64,000 bases of DNA from Candidatus Obscuribacter sp. (GTDB taxonomy: Bacteria > Cyanobacteriota > Vampirovibrionia > Obscuribacterales > Obscuribacteraceae). Position 1 is the stretch's first letter; every line of letters begins with the position of its first letter. Of the stretch, positions 8,634 to 18,649 are shown in pieces. The notes beneath the pieces were generated by a model, which worked only from the letters and a program-made list of their open reading frames with translations, was not told the DNA's origin and made no database searches. Where the stretch lies: the NCBI GenBank assembly GCA_016712465.1, contig JADJQZ010000001.1, positions 4,030,001 through 4,094,000 of the forward strand. Reading direction: 5' to 3'. The position numbers and the translations under genes were made by a program.

Positions 8634-10148
8634 TCATCCGCTGCTACCGGTCAGCCTCACCAGCCTGTCTCTGGCAACACGGGCATTCCTGCCAGTGGGA
8701 GCCTGCCTGAGATAGGTCTTATACTCATTAACCGCATCCCGGGTGCGCTCCACCCGCTCCAGCAAGACAGCCAGATTGAAGTGCGCCACCGGCAGTTCAC
8801 CGCCGGATTGCAGTATGGCCTTGCGAAAAGCTCGGTCCGCCCCCTTGTAATCGCCCTTCTCCCTGAGAATTACGCCCAGCATGTTTTGAGCAGCCGGGCA
8901 GGTCTTCTTGGTCTGAGCCCCATCATCGACGGCCTTGCGAAAGGCCGCTTCGGCGCCGTCGTTATCGCCCTGCCTGCGAAGGGCCATACCCAGGTTGTAC
9001 TGTGCTTCCATGAAACCGTTGGGGCGGAACAGCAGGGCTTTGCGGAAATACTCGATGGCCTTTGCGGTCTGACCGCTGTTACTCAATGCCAGAGCATAAT
9101 TGTTGAGCACAATGGGATCTTCGCCGGCACCGTTTTTGACGAGATAGTCCAGGCCTTGCAGGGCTTCCGCGTAGTTGCGCTTCTTCAGGGCTAAAAAAGA
9201 GCGACTTCTAAGCTGGGCCAGGGCGGCCTCGGTCGAATCCATCTGATGTGCGTTTTCCCGGGGCTGCTCCACCGGTTGCCCCTTCAAACGCGCTATTCTG
9301 AGCCTGGTCTCTTCCTTATATTTGGGTTCGGTCTCGTATTTGAGAGACTGCTCGAAGGCCTTCACCGCCTCAGAGGCCCTGCCGCGTCGCTCCTCAATCA
9401 GGCCTAGATGGTAATAGCTAAAGGACGAATCGGGGCGAAGTTTGAGAGACTTCATGACATTATTGTAGGCGTCATCAAGTCGTCCCTCGCTAAGATCCAC
9501 CACGGAAAGTCCGCTGTAGGCGGCGGCACTTTCAGGGTCCAATTTTATAGCTGTGCTGTAATGCTCGCGCGCCTCACGCAAAAGGCTCTCTCTATCGCCC
9601 TTTTCAGCCTTGTTGCCGGCATCGCGCAGGGCATTGGCCAGGTAATAGTGAATCGTAGGGCTATTCTTGCCCTCCCCGCTCAAACAGAGGCGCCAGGGAT
9701 GAATAGCATCTTCCGGTTTACCGGTGGAATAGAGCAAAAGTCCGAGGTTGGAAAGAGCCGGCTCATAGAGCGGTTCTATATTGATAGCCTTCTTAAAATA
9801 AGTGATGGCTTTGCCGGTATTGCCCTGGTCGGCATAGATTCTGCCCATATTGTTGTAGGCCGCCGGAAGCCTGGGATCGAGCCGGGACGCCGCCTCAAAA
9901 GCCTTCAGGGCTTCATTGCCTTTGTTCTGCTTGAGTAACTCCACTCCGGCAGACAATTGCTTCAGCGCCGCCTCCTTATTGGACTGCCCTGACACCGGCA
10001 ATGCAGAAAAGACAGGCCAGCCTAGATTCAAACCGATGAGCAGGGCAAGGGAGAGGCCGATTCCAGCATTCGGAAGAGAAGTTTTAAATAAAATCACTTG
10101 ATAACCGCTCATTCTCAAGAGTGCCCGAGAGCCCACATTGAAGGACAC
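8634..10148 (-). CDS. TPR-repeat protein, exported or membrane-anchored
   Basis: 504 residues from GTG 10148; ATG 10112 is an equally possible start. A hydrophobic segment (GIGLSLALLIGLNLGWPVF) serves as signal or anchor. About ten TPR units follow, including ALKAFEAASRLDPRLPAAY, AITYFKKAINIEPLYEP, AIEYFRKALLFRPNG and ADRAFRKAILQSGGELP. A short break near residue 290 divides two TPR blocks. No other domain is seen, and the binding partner is unknown. It is divergent from mfd across a 231-bp promoter region. Confidence 0.85.
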   Translation of the reverse strand: MSFNVGSRALLRMSGYQVILFKTSLPNAGIGLSLALLIGLNLGWPVFSALPVSGQSNKEAALKQLSAGVELLKQNKGNEALKAFEAASRLDPRLPAAYNNMGRIYADQGNTGKAITYFKKAINIEPLYEPALSNLGLLLYSTGKPEDAIHPWRLCLSGEGKNSPTIHYYLANALRDAGNKAEKGDRESLLREAREHYSTAIKLDPESAAAYSGLSVVDLSEGRLDDAYNNVMKSLKLRPDSSFSYYHLGLIEERRGRASEAVKAFEQSLKYETEPKYKEETRLRIARLKGQPVEQPRENAHQMDSTEAALAQLRSRSFLALKKRNYAEALQGLDYLVKNGAGEDPIVLNNYALALSNSGQTAKAIEYFRKALLFRPNGFMEAQYNLGMALRRQGDNDGAEAAFRKAVDDGAQTKKTCPAAQNMLGVILREKGDYKGADRAFRKAILQSGGELPVAHFNLAVLLERVERTRDAVNEYKTYLRQAPTGRNARVARDRLVRLTGSSG

Positions 10149-10379
10149 ATTTCATGATACTCGAAACTTCAATTTAGAGCCTGTTACACAGGGCCATGCC
10201 CCGGGAAAACCATAGCCCCGGATGATAAAATGACCTATTCCCATCCAAGTCCGAGCGGAGCGGCCCCCGCGCCCAAGACCGGAGGGAATCGAAAATAAAA
10301 AGCTATTTTCGCCACAACTTCAAAGTCAAAGACAATTTCAACACTAGAATCCCATAACAAAATCAAGAGTCTCTCAGGA

Positions 10380-13300
10380 ATGCTGAACAGCAACCTCAAC
10401 TTAGTCGCGAAACTCCATCAGCTTTTCCTCGATAGTCCCCAGTACGCCAAACTACTCGGACGCACGGCCCGTGGCTCCGGTAAGAACGAGCTGAACCTGG
10501 TGGGTCTGACCGATTCCGCCAAGTCGCTGGTCTTGTCGGTTCTCACCCATGAGACACGTCGCCCCCTGGTCCTGGTAGTGCAGGACAACCACAGCGGCGC
10601 CCGGTACCACCAGGAACTGATAAACCTGAGCCGCTATCCGGTTTTCTTTTATCCATCGAGCGAAGTATCGCCTTACGAGCAAGTGTTGTCGAGCCCGGAT
10701 AATATCGCCGCCCAACTGGAACTGCTCCGACACATAGAAAACGAAGACAACCACAAAGAGCCTTTCATAGCCGTGGTCAGTGCAAGAGCACTTTCCCAGC
10801 GCGTACTTTCCCGTAAAAGTCTGAAGGAGAAGAGCCTCAACTTAAGCGTGGGCGATCAAATCGACTCGCTGGAACTGGGACGCAAGCTCACCAATCTTGG
10901 CTATTCCAAGGAAGCCCTGGTCACCCTGCGGGGTGAGTTCAGTATCAGGGGCGATATCATAGACATCTTCCCTTCCTGTGGTTTGCCCATCCGCGTGGAG
11001 CTTTTCGGCGACGAAATCGAATCCATGCGCGTCTTCAATATTGATTCCCAGCGTTCCATCGAACAGAGCAGTAAGACCATCATCCCGCCTCGCTGGTGGG
11101 TAACATTGCCGGCTTCCGACGAAGAGAGAGAGGCCCTGGTGGAAAGACTGACGGCGCTAACCGAGAGCACTGCCGAAAACCTTTCCGACACTGCTGCCGA
11201 GACCCTCAAAGATGTTATGCAGGGTGACCTTGATGCCTTGAGCCAGGGTCGTTATCCGGAATCGGTGGAATACTACGCACCTTATATAGATACGGATTTT
11301 GCCACCCTCATCGATTATCTCTCGGACAATACCATGGTGGTGCTGGACGAATGGGATACATTGCTTGCCTCTATCAGCTCCCATGATGAGAAACTTGCCG
11401 CCTCCATCAAGGAAGGTCTGGAAACGGGAAGGCTATTGCCCCTGCCCCGGCCCCTGCATTTAAAAGCCTCGGAAATAGCCGAATCTCTCAAACCATTCCA
11501 GCGCATATATGCCTCCACCCTGCCCCTTGCCATCGAAGAAGAGGCACCGCCCGTGGGGCAGGTTTCAAGCACTATCAACTTTGACTGTCAACCAATAGAA
11601 CGCTTCGGCAACCAACTGAATGTGCTGGCGGAACGAGTTAAATCATGGCGCAAAGACGGCTATCACATTCTGCTTTGTACCGAACAGCCCCAGAGAATTC
11701 TCGGCATTTTGAAGGAATGGGATTGTGCCGCCACCTATATAGCAGGCGGCGACTCTGATGAGACCCATATCCCTCCCTCAACCAAAGATGAAAGCATAGC
11801 GCCCGGCGTGCCCAAGGCTCTACCGGAAGACTTGCTGGGAGATCTTTCCAGCGCTCTTGGTGCCAGAGAAAACAAGGAAAAACAAGCCGGCAAAGAAAAA
11901 ATCTGGGTTTGTCGCCACGGTTTCAGCCATGGCTTCCGCCTTCTTGACGCCGGTCTCGTTTGCATCACCGATGCCGAAATGTTCGGCGTCAAGCGCAAGC
12001 CTACAATATATAGACGGCCGGTCATAGAGAAAAACTATGAGCGCTTCACCTCCATAGCCGACCTGAAAGTAGGTGACTATGTGGTGCACATCAAACACGG
12101 TATCGGACAATTCGTCGGTGTCCAGCGTATTCGCATCGACACCCAGGAGCGTGAGCACCTGCGCATCCAGTATGCCGGTGACGATGTACTCTATGTGCCG
12201 GTGGATCAAATCAACCTTCTCAGCCGTTATCGCGGCGCCGGCGACTCACCGCCCAGACTGTCGCGCTTCGGCGGCGCCGAATGGGAATCAACCAAACGGC
12301 GGGTAAAAAAATCCATCAAGCAGGTGGCCGAAGATCTGGTCAATCTCTACGCCATGCGCGCCAAACAAGAAGGCTACCAGTGCACTCCGGACACCCCCTG
12401 GCAGTACGAAATGGAAGAAGCTTTCCCTTACGAGGAAACGCCGGACCAATGGCAGGCAATTCAGGACGTGAAGAACGATCTGGAATCGAGCAAACCCATG
12501 GACCGCCTCATCTGCGGAGATGTAGGCTTCGGTAAAACGGAAATAGCCATCCGCGGCGTCTTCAAAACCGTAATGTCGGGCAAGCAGGTGGCGGTCCTCG
12601 TGCCCACCACCATTTTGGCCCAGCAGCACTACAACAATATGGCCGATCGCTTTGCCCCATACCCGGTCAAAGTTGGTCTTTTGAGCCGTTTTCGTACCGC
12701 CAAAGAACAAAGAGAAGTAGCCAAACGCCTCACCTCAGGTGAGTGCGACGTGGTGATAGGCACCCACCGTATGCTGCAAAAAGACATTGCCTTCAAAGAC
12801 CTCGGTCTTGTGGTCATAGACGAAGAGCAGCGGTTCGGCGTGGCCCACAAAGAAAGACTGAAGCAATTGCGCGTCATGGTGGATGTAATGACCATGTCCG
12901 CCACGCCCATTCCGAGGACTCTCTACATGGCCCTATCCGGCGCCAGGGATATGTCCATCATCAACACGCCGCCGACCAACCGGGCACCAATCAAGACCTT
13001 TGTGGGCGAATACAAATTGCCTCTGGTGCGCACAGCCATACTGCACGAAATGGAAAGAGGCGGTCAGGTCTACTTCGTTCATAACCGTGTAGAAAACATC
13101 GAGCAAATCGCCGCCGAAGTGAAGATGCTGGTACCGGAAGCCCGTATCGCCATCGGTCATGGACAGATGGGTGAACGAGATCTGGAAAATGTCATGCTGG
13201 CCTTCCTGGCCCACGAATATGACGTGCTGGTTTGCACCACCATTATCGAATCGGGTCTCGATATTCCCAACGTCAATACCATTATCATCAACGATGCCGA

Positions 13301-14105
13301 CAAACTCGGTCTGGCCCAGATGTACCAGCTCAGAGGTCGGGTCGGCCGCTCGGAAGTACAGGCTTATGCCTACTGTCTTTACAAACCTTCCAAGGTCTTG
13401 TCGGAACAGGCCCAGGGACGACTGAAGGCCATACGCGAATTTACCTCCCTTGGTTCCGGCTATCAAATAGCCCTGCGAGACATGGAAATAAGAGGTGTAG
13501 GCAACATCCTCGGTGCCGAACAGCACGGACATATGATCTCGGTGGGCTTCGACCTCTATTGCAAGCTCCTGGAAGAATCCGTGGCAGAACTGAAGGGCGA
13601 AGCCGTTGCTCAGGATTATGATACCGCCGTTGATATCAACGTCACGGCCTACATACCGGAGAGCTACATCCAGGACAACGAACAACGCCTTGTGGAATAC
13701 AAACGACTGGCCGACGTCAAAACCGAGCGAGAGTTGTCTATGCTCATGACCGAGTGGAAAGATCGTTTCGGCAACATCCCCAAAGAGACCGAGCAACTGG
13801 TGAAAGTGGTGCGCTTGCGTCTTTTGGCCGCCGCCGCCAACGTACAGTCCATCAAGCCCGATATGCAGGGTATGCGCCTCTATGTTCCTTTCCGCCTGCA
13901 GCAGTGGATGCCTCTGCAAGCCAGACTGCCTAAACACCTTGGTTCAAGAACCACCTACAAACCCGGCATCGCCGGCGGACAGGGCTCCAGCCCCTACATT
14001 CTGGTGAAAGCGCAGGGCGATGAGCCGGAAGAACAGCTCAATCTGCTGGAAGATCTTTTGCAATCCATGGCAACCAGCGTTGAAGTAAACACAAGACCCG
14101 CCTGA
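10380..14105 (+). CDS. mfd: Transcription-repair coupling factor Mfd
   Basis: 1,241 residues, close to the normal family length. Residues 1 to about 370 correspond to the UvrB-like domains used to bind UvrA. The RNA-polymerase-interacting domain starts near residue 561 (KVGDYVVHIKHGIGQFVGVQ). The RecG-like translocase follows, with Walker A GDVGFGKTE near 712 and DEEQ near 813, then the RGRVGR motif VI. The C-terminal TRCF autoinhibitory domain starts near 1,050. Mfd pushes stalled RNA polymerase off damaged DNA and recruits UvrA. The SD is poor (AGGA abuts the ATG), but the N-terminal sequence fits the family. It is followed after 10 bp by a parvulin lipoprotein gene, probably in one operon. 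Confidence 0.97.
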   Translation: MLNSNLNLVAKLHQLFLDSPQYAKLLGRTARGSGKNELNLVGLTDSAKSLVLSVLTHETRRPLVLVVQDNHSGARYHQELINLSRYPVFFYPSSEVSPYEQVLSSPDNIAAQLELLRHIENEDNHKEPFIAVVSARALSQRVLSRKSLKEKSLNLSVGDQIDSLELGRKLTNLGYSKEALVTLRGEFSIRGDIIDIFPSCGLPIRVELFGDEIESMRVFNIDSQRSIEQSSKTIIPPRWWVTLPASDEEREALVERLTALTESTAENLSDTAAETLKDVMQGDLDALSQGRYPESVEYYAPYIDTDFATLIDYLSDNTMVVLDEWDTLLASISSHDEKLAASIKEGLETGRLLPLPRPLHLKASEIAESLKPFQRIYASTLPLAIEEEAPPVGQVSSTINFDCQPIERFGNQLNVLAERVKSWRKDGYHILLCTEQPQRILGILKEWDCAATYIAGGDSDETHIPPSTKDESIAPGVPKALPEDLLGDLSSALGARENKEKQAGKEKIWVCRHGFSHGFRLLDAGLVCITDAEMFGVKRKPTIYRRPVIEKNYERFTSIADLKVGDYVVHIKHGIGQFVGVQRIRIDTQEREHLRIQYAGDDVLYVPVDQINLLSRYRGAGDSPPRLSRFGGAEWESTKRRVKKSIKQVAEDLVNLYAMRAKQEGYQCTPDTPWQYEMEEAFPYEETPDQWQAIQDVKNDLESSKPMDRLICGDVGFGKTEIAIRGVFKTVMSGKQVAVLVPTTILAQQHYNNMADRFAPYPVKVGLLSRFRTAKEQREVAKRLTSGECDVVIGTHRMLQKDIAFKDLGLVVIDEEQRFGVAHKERLKQLRVMVDVMTMSATPIPRTLYMALSGARDMSIINTPPTNRAPIKTFVGEYKLPLVRTAILHEMERGGQVYFVHNRVENIEQIAAEVKMLVPEARIAIGHGQMGERDLENVMLAFLAHEYDVLVCTTIIESGLDIPNVNTIIINDADKLGLAQMYQLRGRVGRSEVQAYAYCLYKPSKVLSEQAQGRLKAIREFTSLGSGYQIALRDMEIRGVGNILGAEQHGHMISVGFDLYCKLLEESVAELKGEAVAQDYDTAVDINVTAYIPESYIQDNEQRLVEYKRLADVKTERELSMLMTEWKDRFGNIPKETEQLVKVVRLRLLAAAANVQSIKPDMQGMRLYVPFRLQQWMPLQARLPKHLGSRTTYKPGIAGGQGSSPYILVKAQGDEPEEQLNLLEDLLQSMATSVEVNTRPA

Positions 14106-14115
14106 GGTAAAACAA

Positions 14116-15699
14116 GTGACCGGAAAAGTAAGCAATTTGGAAGATGGAAAAATTGCAGGCTACCCATCCAAAAGCAGAGAACAGTCCAGGCTATGCCGTC
14201 CACAGACGGCAGGCGGCAAATTCACCCTTGTGACACTGGCCATTTGCGCCGGTTCGCTGCTGCTTTGCGGTTGCAATAGCAAGCAGGAAACCAGCGGCGG
14301 TGAAAAAACAGGTGAGCAAACGAGCAGCACCGGCAGCGGTACCACGACCGAACCGGCCAAAAGCGAAGACAAGACCGGACAGGCTTCTCAGACCAATACG
14401 CCGGATGATGCTACCGCTAAGGAACCGGCTGTCACCGGCGGCAATGTCAAACTTCCCAATGCCGTGAACCTGGCCACCTTACCACCCACCATGGTGATTT
14501 GCACCGTGGACGGTACGCCGGTTACCATTTCTCAGTTCAAAAGGGAATACAGAGAAGCCATAGGCTCCCTGCAAGCCGTGCTGGGCATGCAACCCATGCA
14601 GGTGCAAGAGCTGGTAAAACAGGCTACGGCAGCCGGTGTAAGCCTCACCGCCGACGAGAAGAAAAAGCTTCTGGAGGCGGCACGCAAACCGCAATCACTG
14701 GAAGGCAAGAGCCTCGACAAATTCCTCAAAGAGAAGAAACTTACGGAAGCCGAATTCGACAAGCAAGTAATCGATCTCGGTCTGGCTTTTAAAGTTGGCG
14801 CCAAGTTGATTGAGCAGCAATTGCTCACCGAGCTTATCAACCGTGAGCTATTGCTTGCCGAAGCCAAAGCACAGAACTTCTACAAGCCGGCTTACAACAA
14901 TTATTTGAAGGTAAAAGACCTACCTAAATATAAGAAGATGCTGGAGATGAGCGATCAGACTCCGGAAGAGATAAAGGAAGATCTCATCCAGGGCGAAATG
15001 CTCATTATGCTCATGCAAAAAATCGCCAGGGAAAGCGTGGCCTCAGACAAGGAGCTATTGGCTTTCTATCAAAAGAACAAAGAAGCCTTCAAACACGGTG
15101 AGAAGGTGAGGCTCTCCCATATTGTCCTGGCCGCCCCCAGGGTCGATGCACCACCCATGGAGAGCATCAAGACCCAGTTGAAGAAACAAAATCCAACTAT
15201 GTCCGACGCCGATCTAGACAAAGAAGTTCTGGTGGTGAAGCAACAGAAGATGCGCCTGGCCCAGGAGCTTCTCGCCAGAGCCAATAAAGGTGAAGACTTC
15301 AAATCCCTGGCCGACGACAATACGGAAGATATGCAAGCCAGACAAGCCAAGAACGGCGGCGATCTAGGTTATATAGACGTAGTTGCCGCCCAGGCCGGAC
15401 CGGATCAGAAAGCTTTGCTCGATGCCGTCAAGAACCTCAAACCAGGGCAACTGGCTCTTACTCCCGTTGAAACCAACTTCGGTTACCACGTCATCAAATT
15501 GACGGAGAAAGTGCCGGCCGGCACCTTCAGCTTCGATGAAATCAAAGATCAGCTCAAGGAAAAATTCGTCGCCCAAAATATGGAAGCAGCCAAAACCCGC
15601 TGGCTGGTTAACAAGCGCAAGTCGGCCAAAATCGTCTTTTCCGACGAATTCCGCAAAGCCTCAAGCACAGCCAGTGTGCCCCAGGCAAATGTCAAATAG
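14116..15699 (+). CDS. Parvulin-type peptidyl-prolyl isomerase, lipoprotein (SurA/PrsA-like)
   Basis: 527 residues from GTG 14116 (TGAGG 7-11 nt upstream). A hydrophobic segment ends in the lipobox-like LLLCGC, so Cys in CNSKQ is probably lipidated. A Thr/Ser/Gly/Glu-rich linker follows, then a SurA_N-like helical chaperone region. The rotamase domain contains EKVRLSHIVLAAP, KNGGDLGYIDVV and TNFGYHVIKLTEKVPAG. It would assist folding of exported proteins outside the cytoplasmic membrane. An insertion of about 35 residues inside the rotamase domain (ESIKTQLKKQNPTMSD and on) is longer than usual. It sits 10 bp after mfd and 54 bp before a TPR gene. Confidence 0.9.
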   Translation: MTGKVSNLEDGKIAGYPSKSREQSRLCRPQTAGGKFTLVTLAICAGSLLLCGCNSKQETSGGEKTGEQTSSTGSGTTTEPAKSEDKTGQASQTNTPDDATAKEPAVTGGNVKLPNAVNLATLPPTMVICTVDGTPVTISQFKREYREAIGSLQAVLGMQPMQVQELVKQATAAGVSLTADEKKKLLEAARKPQSLEGKSLDKFLKEKKLTEAEFDKQVIDLGLAFKVGAKLIEQQLLTELINRELLLAEAKAQNFYKPAYNNYLKVKDLPKYKKMLEMSDQTPEEIKEDLIQGEMLIMLMQKIARESVASDKELLAFYQKNKEAFKHGEKVRLSHIVLAAPRVDAPPMESIKTQLKKQNPTMSDADLDKEVLVVKQQKMRLAQELLARANKGEDFKSLADDNTEDMQARQAKNGGDLGYIDVVAAQAGPDQKALLDAVKNLKPGQLALTPVETNFGYHVIKLTEKVPAGTFSFDEIKDQLKEKFVAQNMEAAKTRWLVNKRKSAKIVFSDEFRKASSTASVPQANVK

Positions 15700-15753
15700 T
15701 TTTAGGCCGCTATGGCTGTGAGATAATAACCAGGCGGCAATAGGAGAGGCAAA

Positions 15754-16644
15754 ATGCTCGAAAGAAATAGAAGACTGAGCTCAATGATGTTGGCTATCAC
15801 TGTAGTTTCTGCAGGAACGCTCACCACTTCTTTACAAGCACAAGCAGCGGAAAAGAAAGGCGCCAAGTCTAAGCCGGCAGAAAAAGCCGCCCCGAAAGGC
15901 AAGACCAATCCCGAAGCTTTCGCCCTTCTCAAGGAAGGCATCCGGCTGTCAGGAGAAGGCAAGGGACAGGAAGCAGAAGCCAAGTTCAATGAGGCGATTA
16001 AACTTCATCCCGGTTATGCCAGAGCCTATGCCAATCGCTCCAATATTCATATGATGCGCAAGCACTATCACCGAGCCATTGCCGATTGCGATAAAGCCTT
16101 GAGCCTCGATGACAAGTTGGGTATGGCTTATATCAACCGCTCCTGGGCCGAACTTGCCCTCGGGCAGGTACAAAAGGCCCTTGATGATGCCAGCAAAGGA
16201 ATTGAGCTGGAACCCAAAATGGCTATCGCCTACGTGAACCGCTCCCATGCCTATAACCGCCTGGGCAAAACTAAAGAAGCCCTGGCCGACGCCAACAAAG
16301 CTCTGGAATTGAGCCCTAATCTGGCAGTGGCCCTGGTGAACCGGGCCCACACTTATGTGCTGGAAGGCGACTACAAAAAAGCTATAGAAGATTGCGACAA
16401 AGCCATCGAGCTTTCCCCCCACATGGCAAGAGCCTATGTGAACAGAGGACGCGCCCTGCGCTGCCTGGGCCACTACGAAAAAGCAATCGTAGATCTGGAC
16501 AAAGCAATAACGATAGATTCCTCTCTCGCCTCTGCCTATTACAACCGGGCTGAAGCCTATGAGAAACTCTACAAAGCCGACATGGCCGAAGCCAAGAAAC
16601 TTGGTTTCAGCGCTGCCGAAGAAGGAAAGGATAAAGCCCAGTAG
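15754..16644 (+). CDS. Secreted TPR-repeat protein
   Basis: 296 residues; AGGAG is well spaced before ATG 15754. An N-terminal signal peptide (MLAITVVSAGTLTTSLQAQA) is followed by a Lys/Ala-rich stretch and then about six regular TPR units such as AIADCDKALSLDDKLGMAYI and AIEDCDKAIELSPHMARAYV. The units are highly alike, with the repeated phrase AYVNRSHAYNR/AYVNRGRALR. Probably a periplasmic scaffold; partner unknown. A strong hairpin terminator lies 41 bp after the stop. Confidence 0.85.
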   Translation: MLERNRRLSSMMLAITVVSAGTLTTSLQAQAAEKKGAKSKPAEKAAPKGKTNPEAFALLKEGIRLSGEGKGQEAEAKFNEAIKLHPGYARAYANRSNIHMMRKHYHRAIADCDKALSLDDKLGMAYINRSWAELALGQVQKALDDASKGIELEPKMAIAYVNRSHAYNRLGKTKEALADANKALELSPNLAVALVNRAHTYVLEGDYKKAIEDCDKAIELSPHMARAYVNRGRALRCLGHYEKAIVDLDKAITIDSSLASAYYNRAEAYEKLYKADMAEAKKLGFSAAEEGKDKAQ

Positions 16645-16685
16645 CTCTAAATCAGGCGTCCCTAGTGGCGGGCAAGCAAAAAGAA

Positions 16686-16714
16686 AAGGCGGAGCTTAGA
16701 GCCCCGCCTTTTTT
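16686..16714. terminator. Bidirectional intrinsic terminator
   Basis: AAGGCGG and CCGCCTT pair across an 11-nt loop, followed by a run of T on the plus strand and by a shorter T-rich run on the minus strand. It lies between the ends of the convergent TPR gene and the ESESGG-repeat gene and can serve both. Confidence 0.75.
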
Positions 16715-16733
16715 ACTGCCTATTTAGCGCCGC

Positions 16734-17096
16734 TTACCATCTGTAAGTGCGAATACCAAAGGTAGGATCGGCCTCGGTCTCGGAACCCACAGCCCGCACC
16801 CCGCCGGTCTCGGATTCGGCACCGGTCTGGAATACACCACCGGACTCGGACTCGGCGCCGCTATTTCTGGCACCGCCGGACTCGGATTCGGCGCCGCTAT
16901 TCATGGCACCGCCGGATTCCGATTCGGCACCGGTAGAATAAACACCACCGGATTCGCTACCGCCGCCCATTACGAAAAATCCGGCTTCACTTTCAGCCGC
17001 CGCCCGAAGATTCATACCCAGGGTCAGGCAAACCGCCAGCCCGGAGAGCACGAGAGCCGGACGAAGCACTCTGACAGTCACTTCTGGCTTAAACAT
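16734..17096 (-). CDS. Small secreted protein with 12-residue ESESGG repeats
   Basis: 120 residues from ATG 17096, chosen because AGGAG is 8 nt upstream; an ATG two codons earlier has a 2-nt gap. A signal peptide (VLRPALVLSGLAVCLTLGMN) is followed by five near-identical 12-residue (36-bp) units of the form SESGGxxxxGAE: VYST, AMNS, ARNS, VFQT, and a final diverged SETGGVRAV. It ends with an aromatic/basic tail (FGIRTYRW). The repeats are acidic with regularly spaced Glu and Gly, so calcium binding or a structural surface role is conceivable, but nothing proves it. I recognise no family. Confidence 0.75.
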   Translation of the reverse strand: MFKPEVTVRVLRPALVLSGLAVCLTLGMNLRAAAESEAGFFVMGGGSESGGVYSTGAESESGGAMNSGAESESGGARNSGAESESGGVFQTGAESETGGVRAVGSETEADPTFGIRTYRW

Positions 17097-17224
17097 GTTC
17101 ATCTCTCCTTTATAAAAACCTTGCACCTAATACTACCAGAATACCCCCGCCCTTCCGTTAAGGAACGGATTGCCGGAATCTGTGTAGAAAGCTTCACTTA
17201 GAAACCCCAAGGCGTTTCCAAGAG

Positions 17225-17242
17225 AGATACACCAAAAGGTGT
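17225..17242. promoter_or_regulatory. Short perfect inverted repeat upstream of the beta-helix gene
   Basis: ATACACC and GGTGTAT flank a 4-nt AAAA centre, about 140 bp before the start codon at 17383. This could be an operator or a small hairpin. There is no T-run, so it is unlikely to be a terminator. Confidence 0.3.
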
Positions 17243-17382
17243 ATGCGGATTGGTCGATGATCTGACCCAGGCCGATCCCTATAATCGACTGAACCGATTA
17301 CCAAACACACTTACCCCAACGAGCGGTGGCCAACCCCAACCACCAGGCTCTGCCTTGTCTCGACTTTAAAAGGAGCTCTCCT

Positions 17383-18642
17383 ATGAAACTTACTAAGAAA
17401 TACATTCAATCAAGCAAGTTGGCCCTGGCACTCAGTGCGGCCCTGGTTCTAACACTTGCAGGCGCCAGTTTAGTAGAAGCCAAAAGCCTCTATGTATCAA
17501 AAACCGGCAATAACGCCGATGGTCTCACCTGGCAGTCGGCCTGGAACGAACTTGATCAAATCGACTGGAACAAGGTGGAACTAAACGACGAAATCTTTAT
17601 AGACGGCGGCGCCTACGGCGGCTCCATGACTTACCGTAAGCCTCTCATCATAGGCAAAGGAGCCCAACCCATGAGTGGAGGCTTCATCATTATCTCAGCC
17701 GGGCAGGGTCTTGATCACGCCGGTACAGCCGTGATCAACGGACTGAACAAAACCAACTTCTACGGCATCCAGGCAAGCGGCAAGAGAAATGTTGTATTTC
17801 GCAGTTATGGTCGCCGCGGCTGGCTGAAAGTCACCAATTGCACCGCCGGAGTGTACACCAGAGACGGCGCCCAGAACTACTTTCAGGGACTGGATATTGC
17901 CAATTGCGGAGTTGGTGCCCACCTTGAAGGAGACAGCGTAGCCCTCGTACAGACAAATGTTCACGACAATGCAAGAAACGTTGAGATCCCTAATCCCGGC
18001 GCCTCAGTGGGAACACAGAGCCCATCCGGTCTTTACGCCTGCTGGATTTACAACGGGCCGCAGGCCGTGCCCCCGGCCAATGCAGCCGGTGTTACGGTCA
18101 CACCAGGCGCTGTGCCGCCCCAAGCAGGTCATCCGCAAGGTCATGCCATACTCAATAACTGTGTACTGGGACCTAATCTCATGCAAGGTGTGGACAACGG
18201 TTTTTCCGGTCTGAAAATCAACGGCTGCCTCTTTCTCAACGCTTATTCATCCTCTGCCACCCTGAGAAACAGCACGGAGCTTGACCGCTGCACACTTTTT
18301 GTCACCGCCAGAAATAGCCTCGGCAATCCCAAAACCGCTATCAAAGTGCTTTCCGGCAACAATAGCATCAAGAATTCCATATTCTATGGGGGAGTGGTGC
18401 GCATTCCGCAGGGCTTGAGCTATGGATCGAAGAATACTCAATTTGCCACCACCGGCAACACCAGCGCCCTCAGCGCCGCGCTGGTGGATCCCCTCTTCGT
18501 CAGTCCCGTGGGCACCTATCAAGAACCCGTTTCCTTCGCCGTTTTGAAGAATGCCAACTTCGCCCTCAAACCAGGCTCACCGGCCCAGGGTACCGGCGCT
18601 CAGGTTACTTCCGTGCAAGCCGTGCTCAATCAACTTCAGTAG
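17383..18642 (+). CDS. Secreted right-handed beta-helix (pectate-lyase-like) protein
   Basis: 419 residues from ATG 17383, where AAAAGGAG lies 7 nt upstream; the open frame reaches back to 17326 but without support. A signal peptide (ALALSAALVLTLAGASLVEA) is followed by SLYVSKTGNNADGLTWQSAW, the usual opening of DUF1565/beta-helix proteins. Then come short Asn- and Gly-rich turns consistent with a right-handed beta-helix (YFQGLDIANCGVGAHLEG, HAILNNCVLGPN, LKINGCLFLNA, NSIKNSIFYGG). No catalytic residues can be named. It may bind or cut polysaccharide outside the cell. A TadG-like gene follows, separated by a hairpin. Confidence 0.75.
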   Translation: MKLTKKYIQSSKLALALSAALVLTLAGASLVEAKSLYVSKTGNNADGLTWQSAWNELDQIDWNKVELNDEIFIDGGAYGGSMTYRKPLIIGKGAQPMSGGFIIISAGQGLDHAGTAVINGLNKTNFYGIQASGKRNVVFRSYGRRGWLKVTNCTAGVYTRDGAQNYFQGLDIANCGVGAHLEGDSVALVQTNVHDNARNVEIPNPGASVGTQSPSGLYACWIYNGPQAVPPANAAGVTVTPGAVPPQAGHPQGHAILNNCVLGPNLMQGVDNGFSGLKINGCLFLNAYSSSATLRNSTELDRCTLFVTARNSLGNPKTAIKVLSGNNSIKNSIFYGGVVRIPQGLSYGSKNTQFATTGNTSALSAALVDPLFVSPVGTYQEPVSFAVLKNANFALKPGSPAQGTGAQVTSVQAVLNQLQ

Positions 18643-18649
18643 AAACAAA

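Noticed and set aside
12933..13937. 334-codon minus-strand frame within mfd
   Set aside because: Mfd motifs are complete on the plus strand; the antisense frame is His/Gly/Val-rich, as expected for a shadow.
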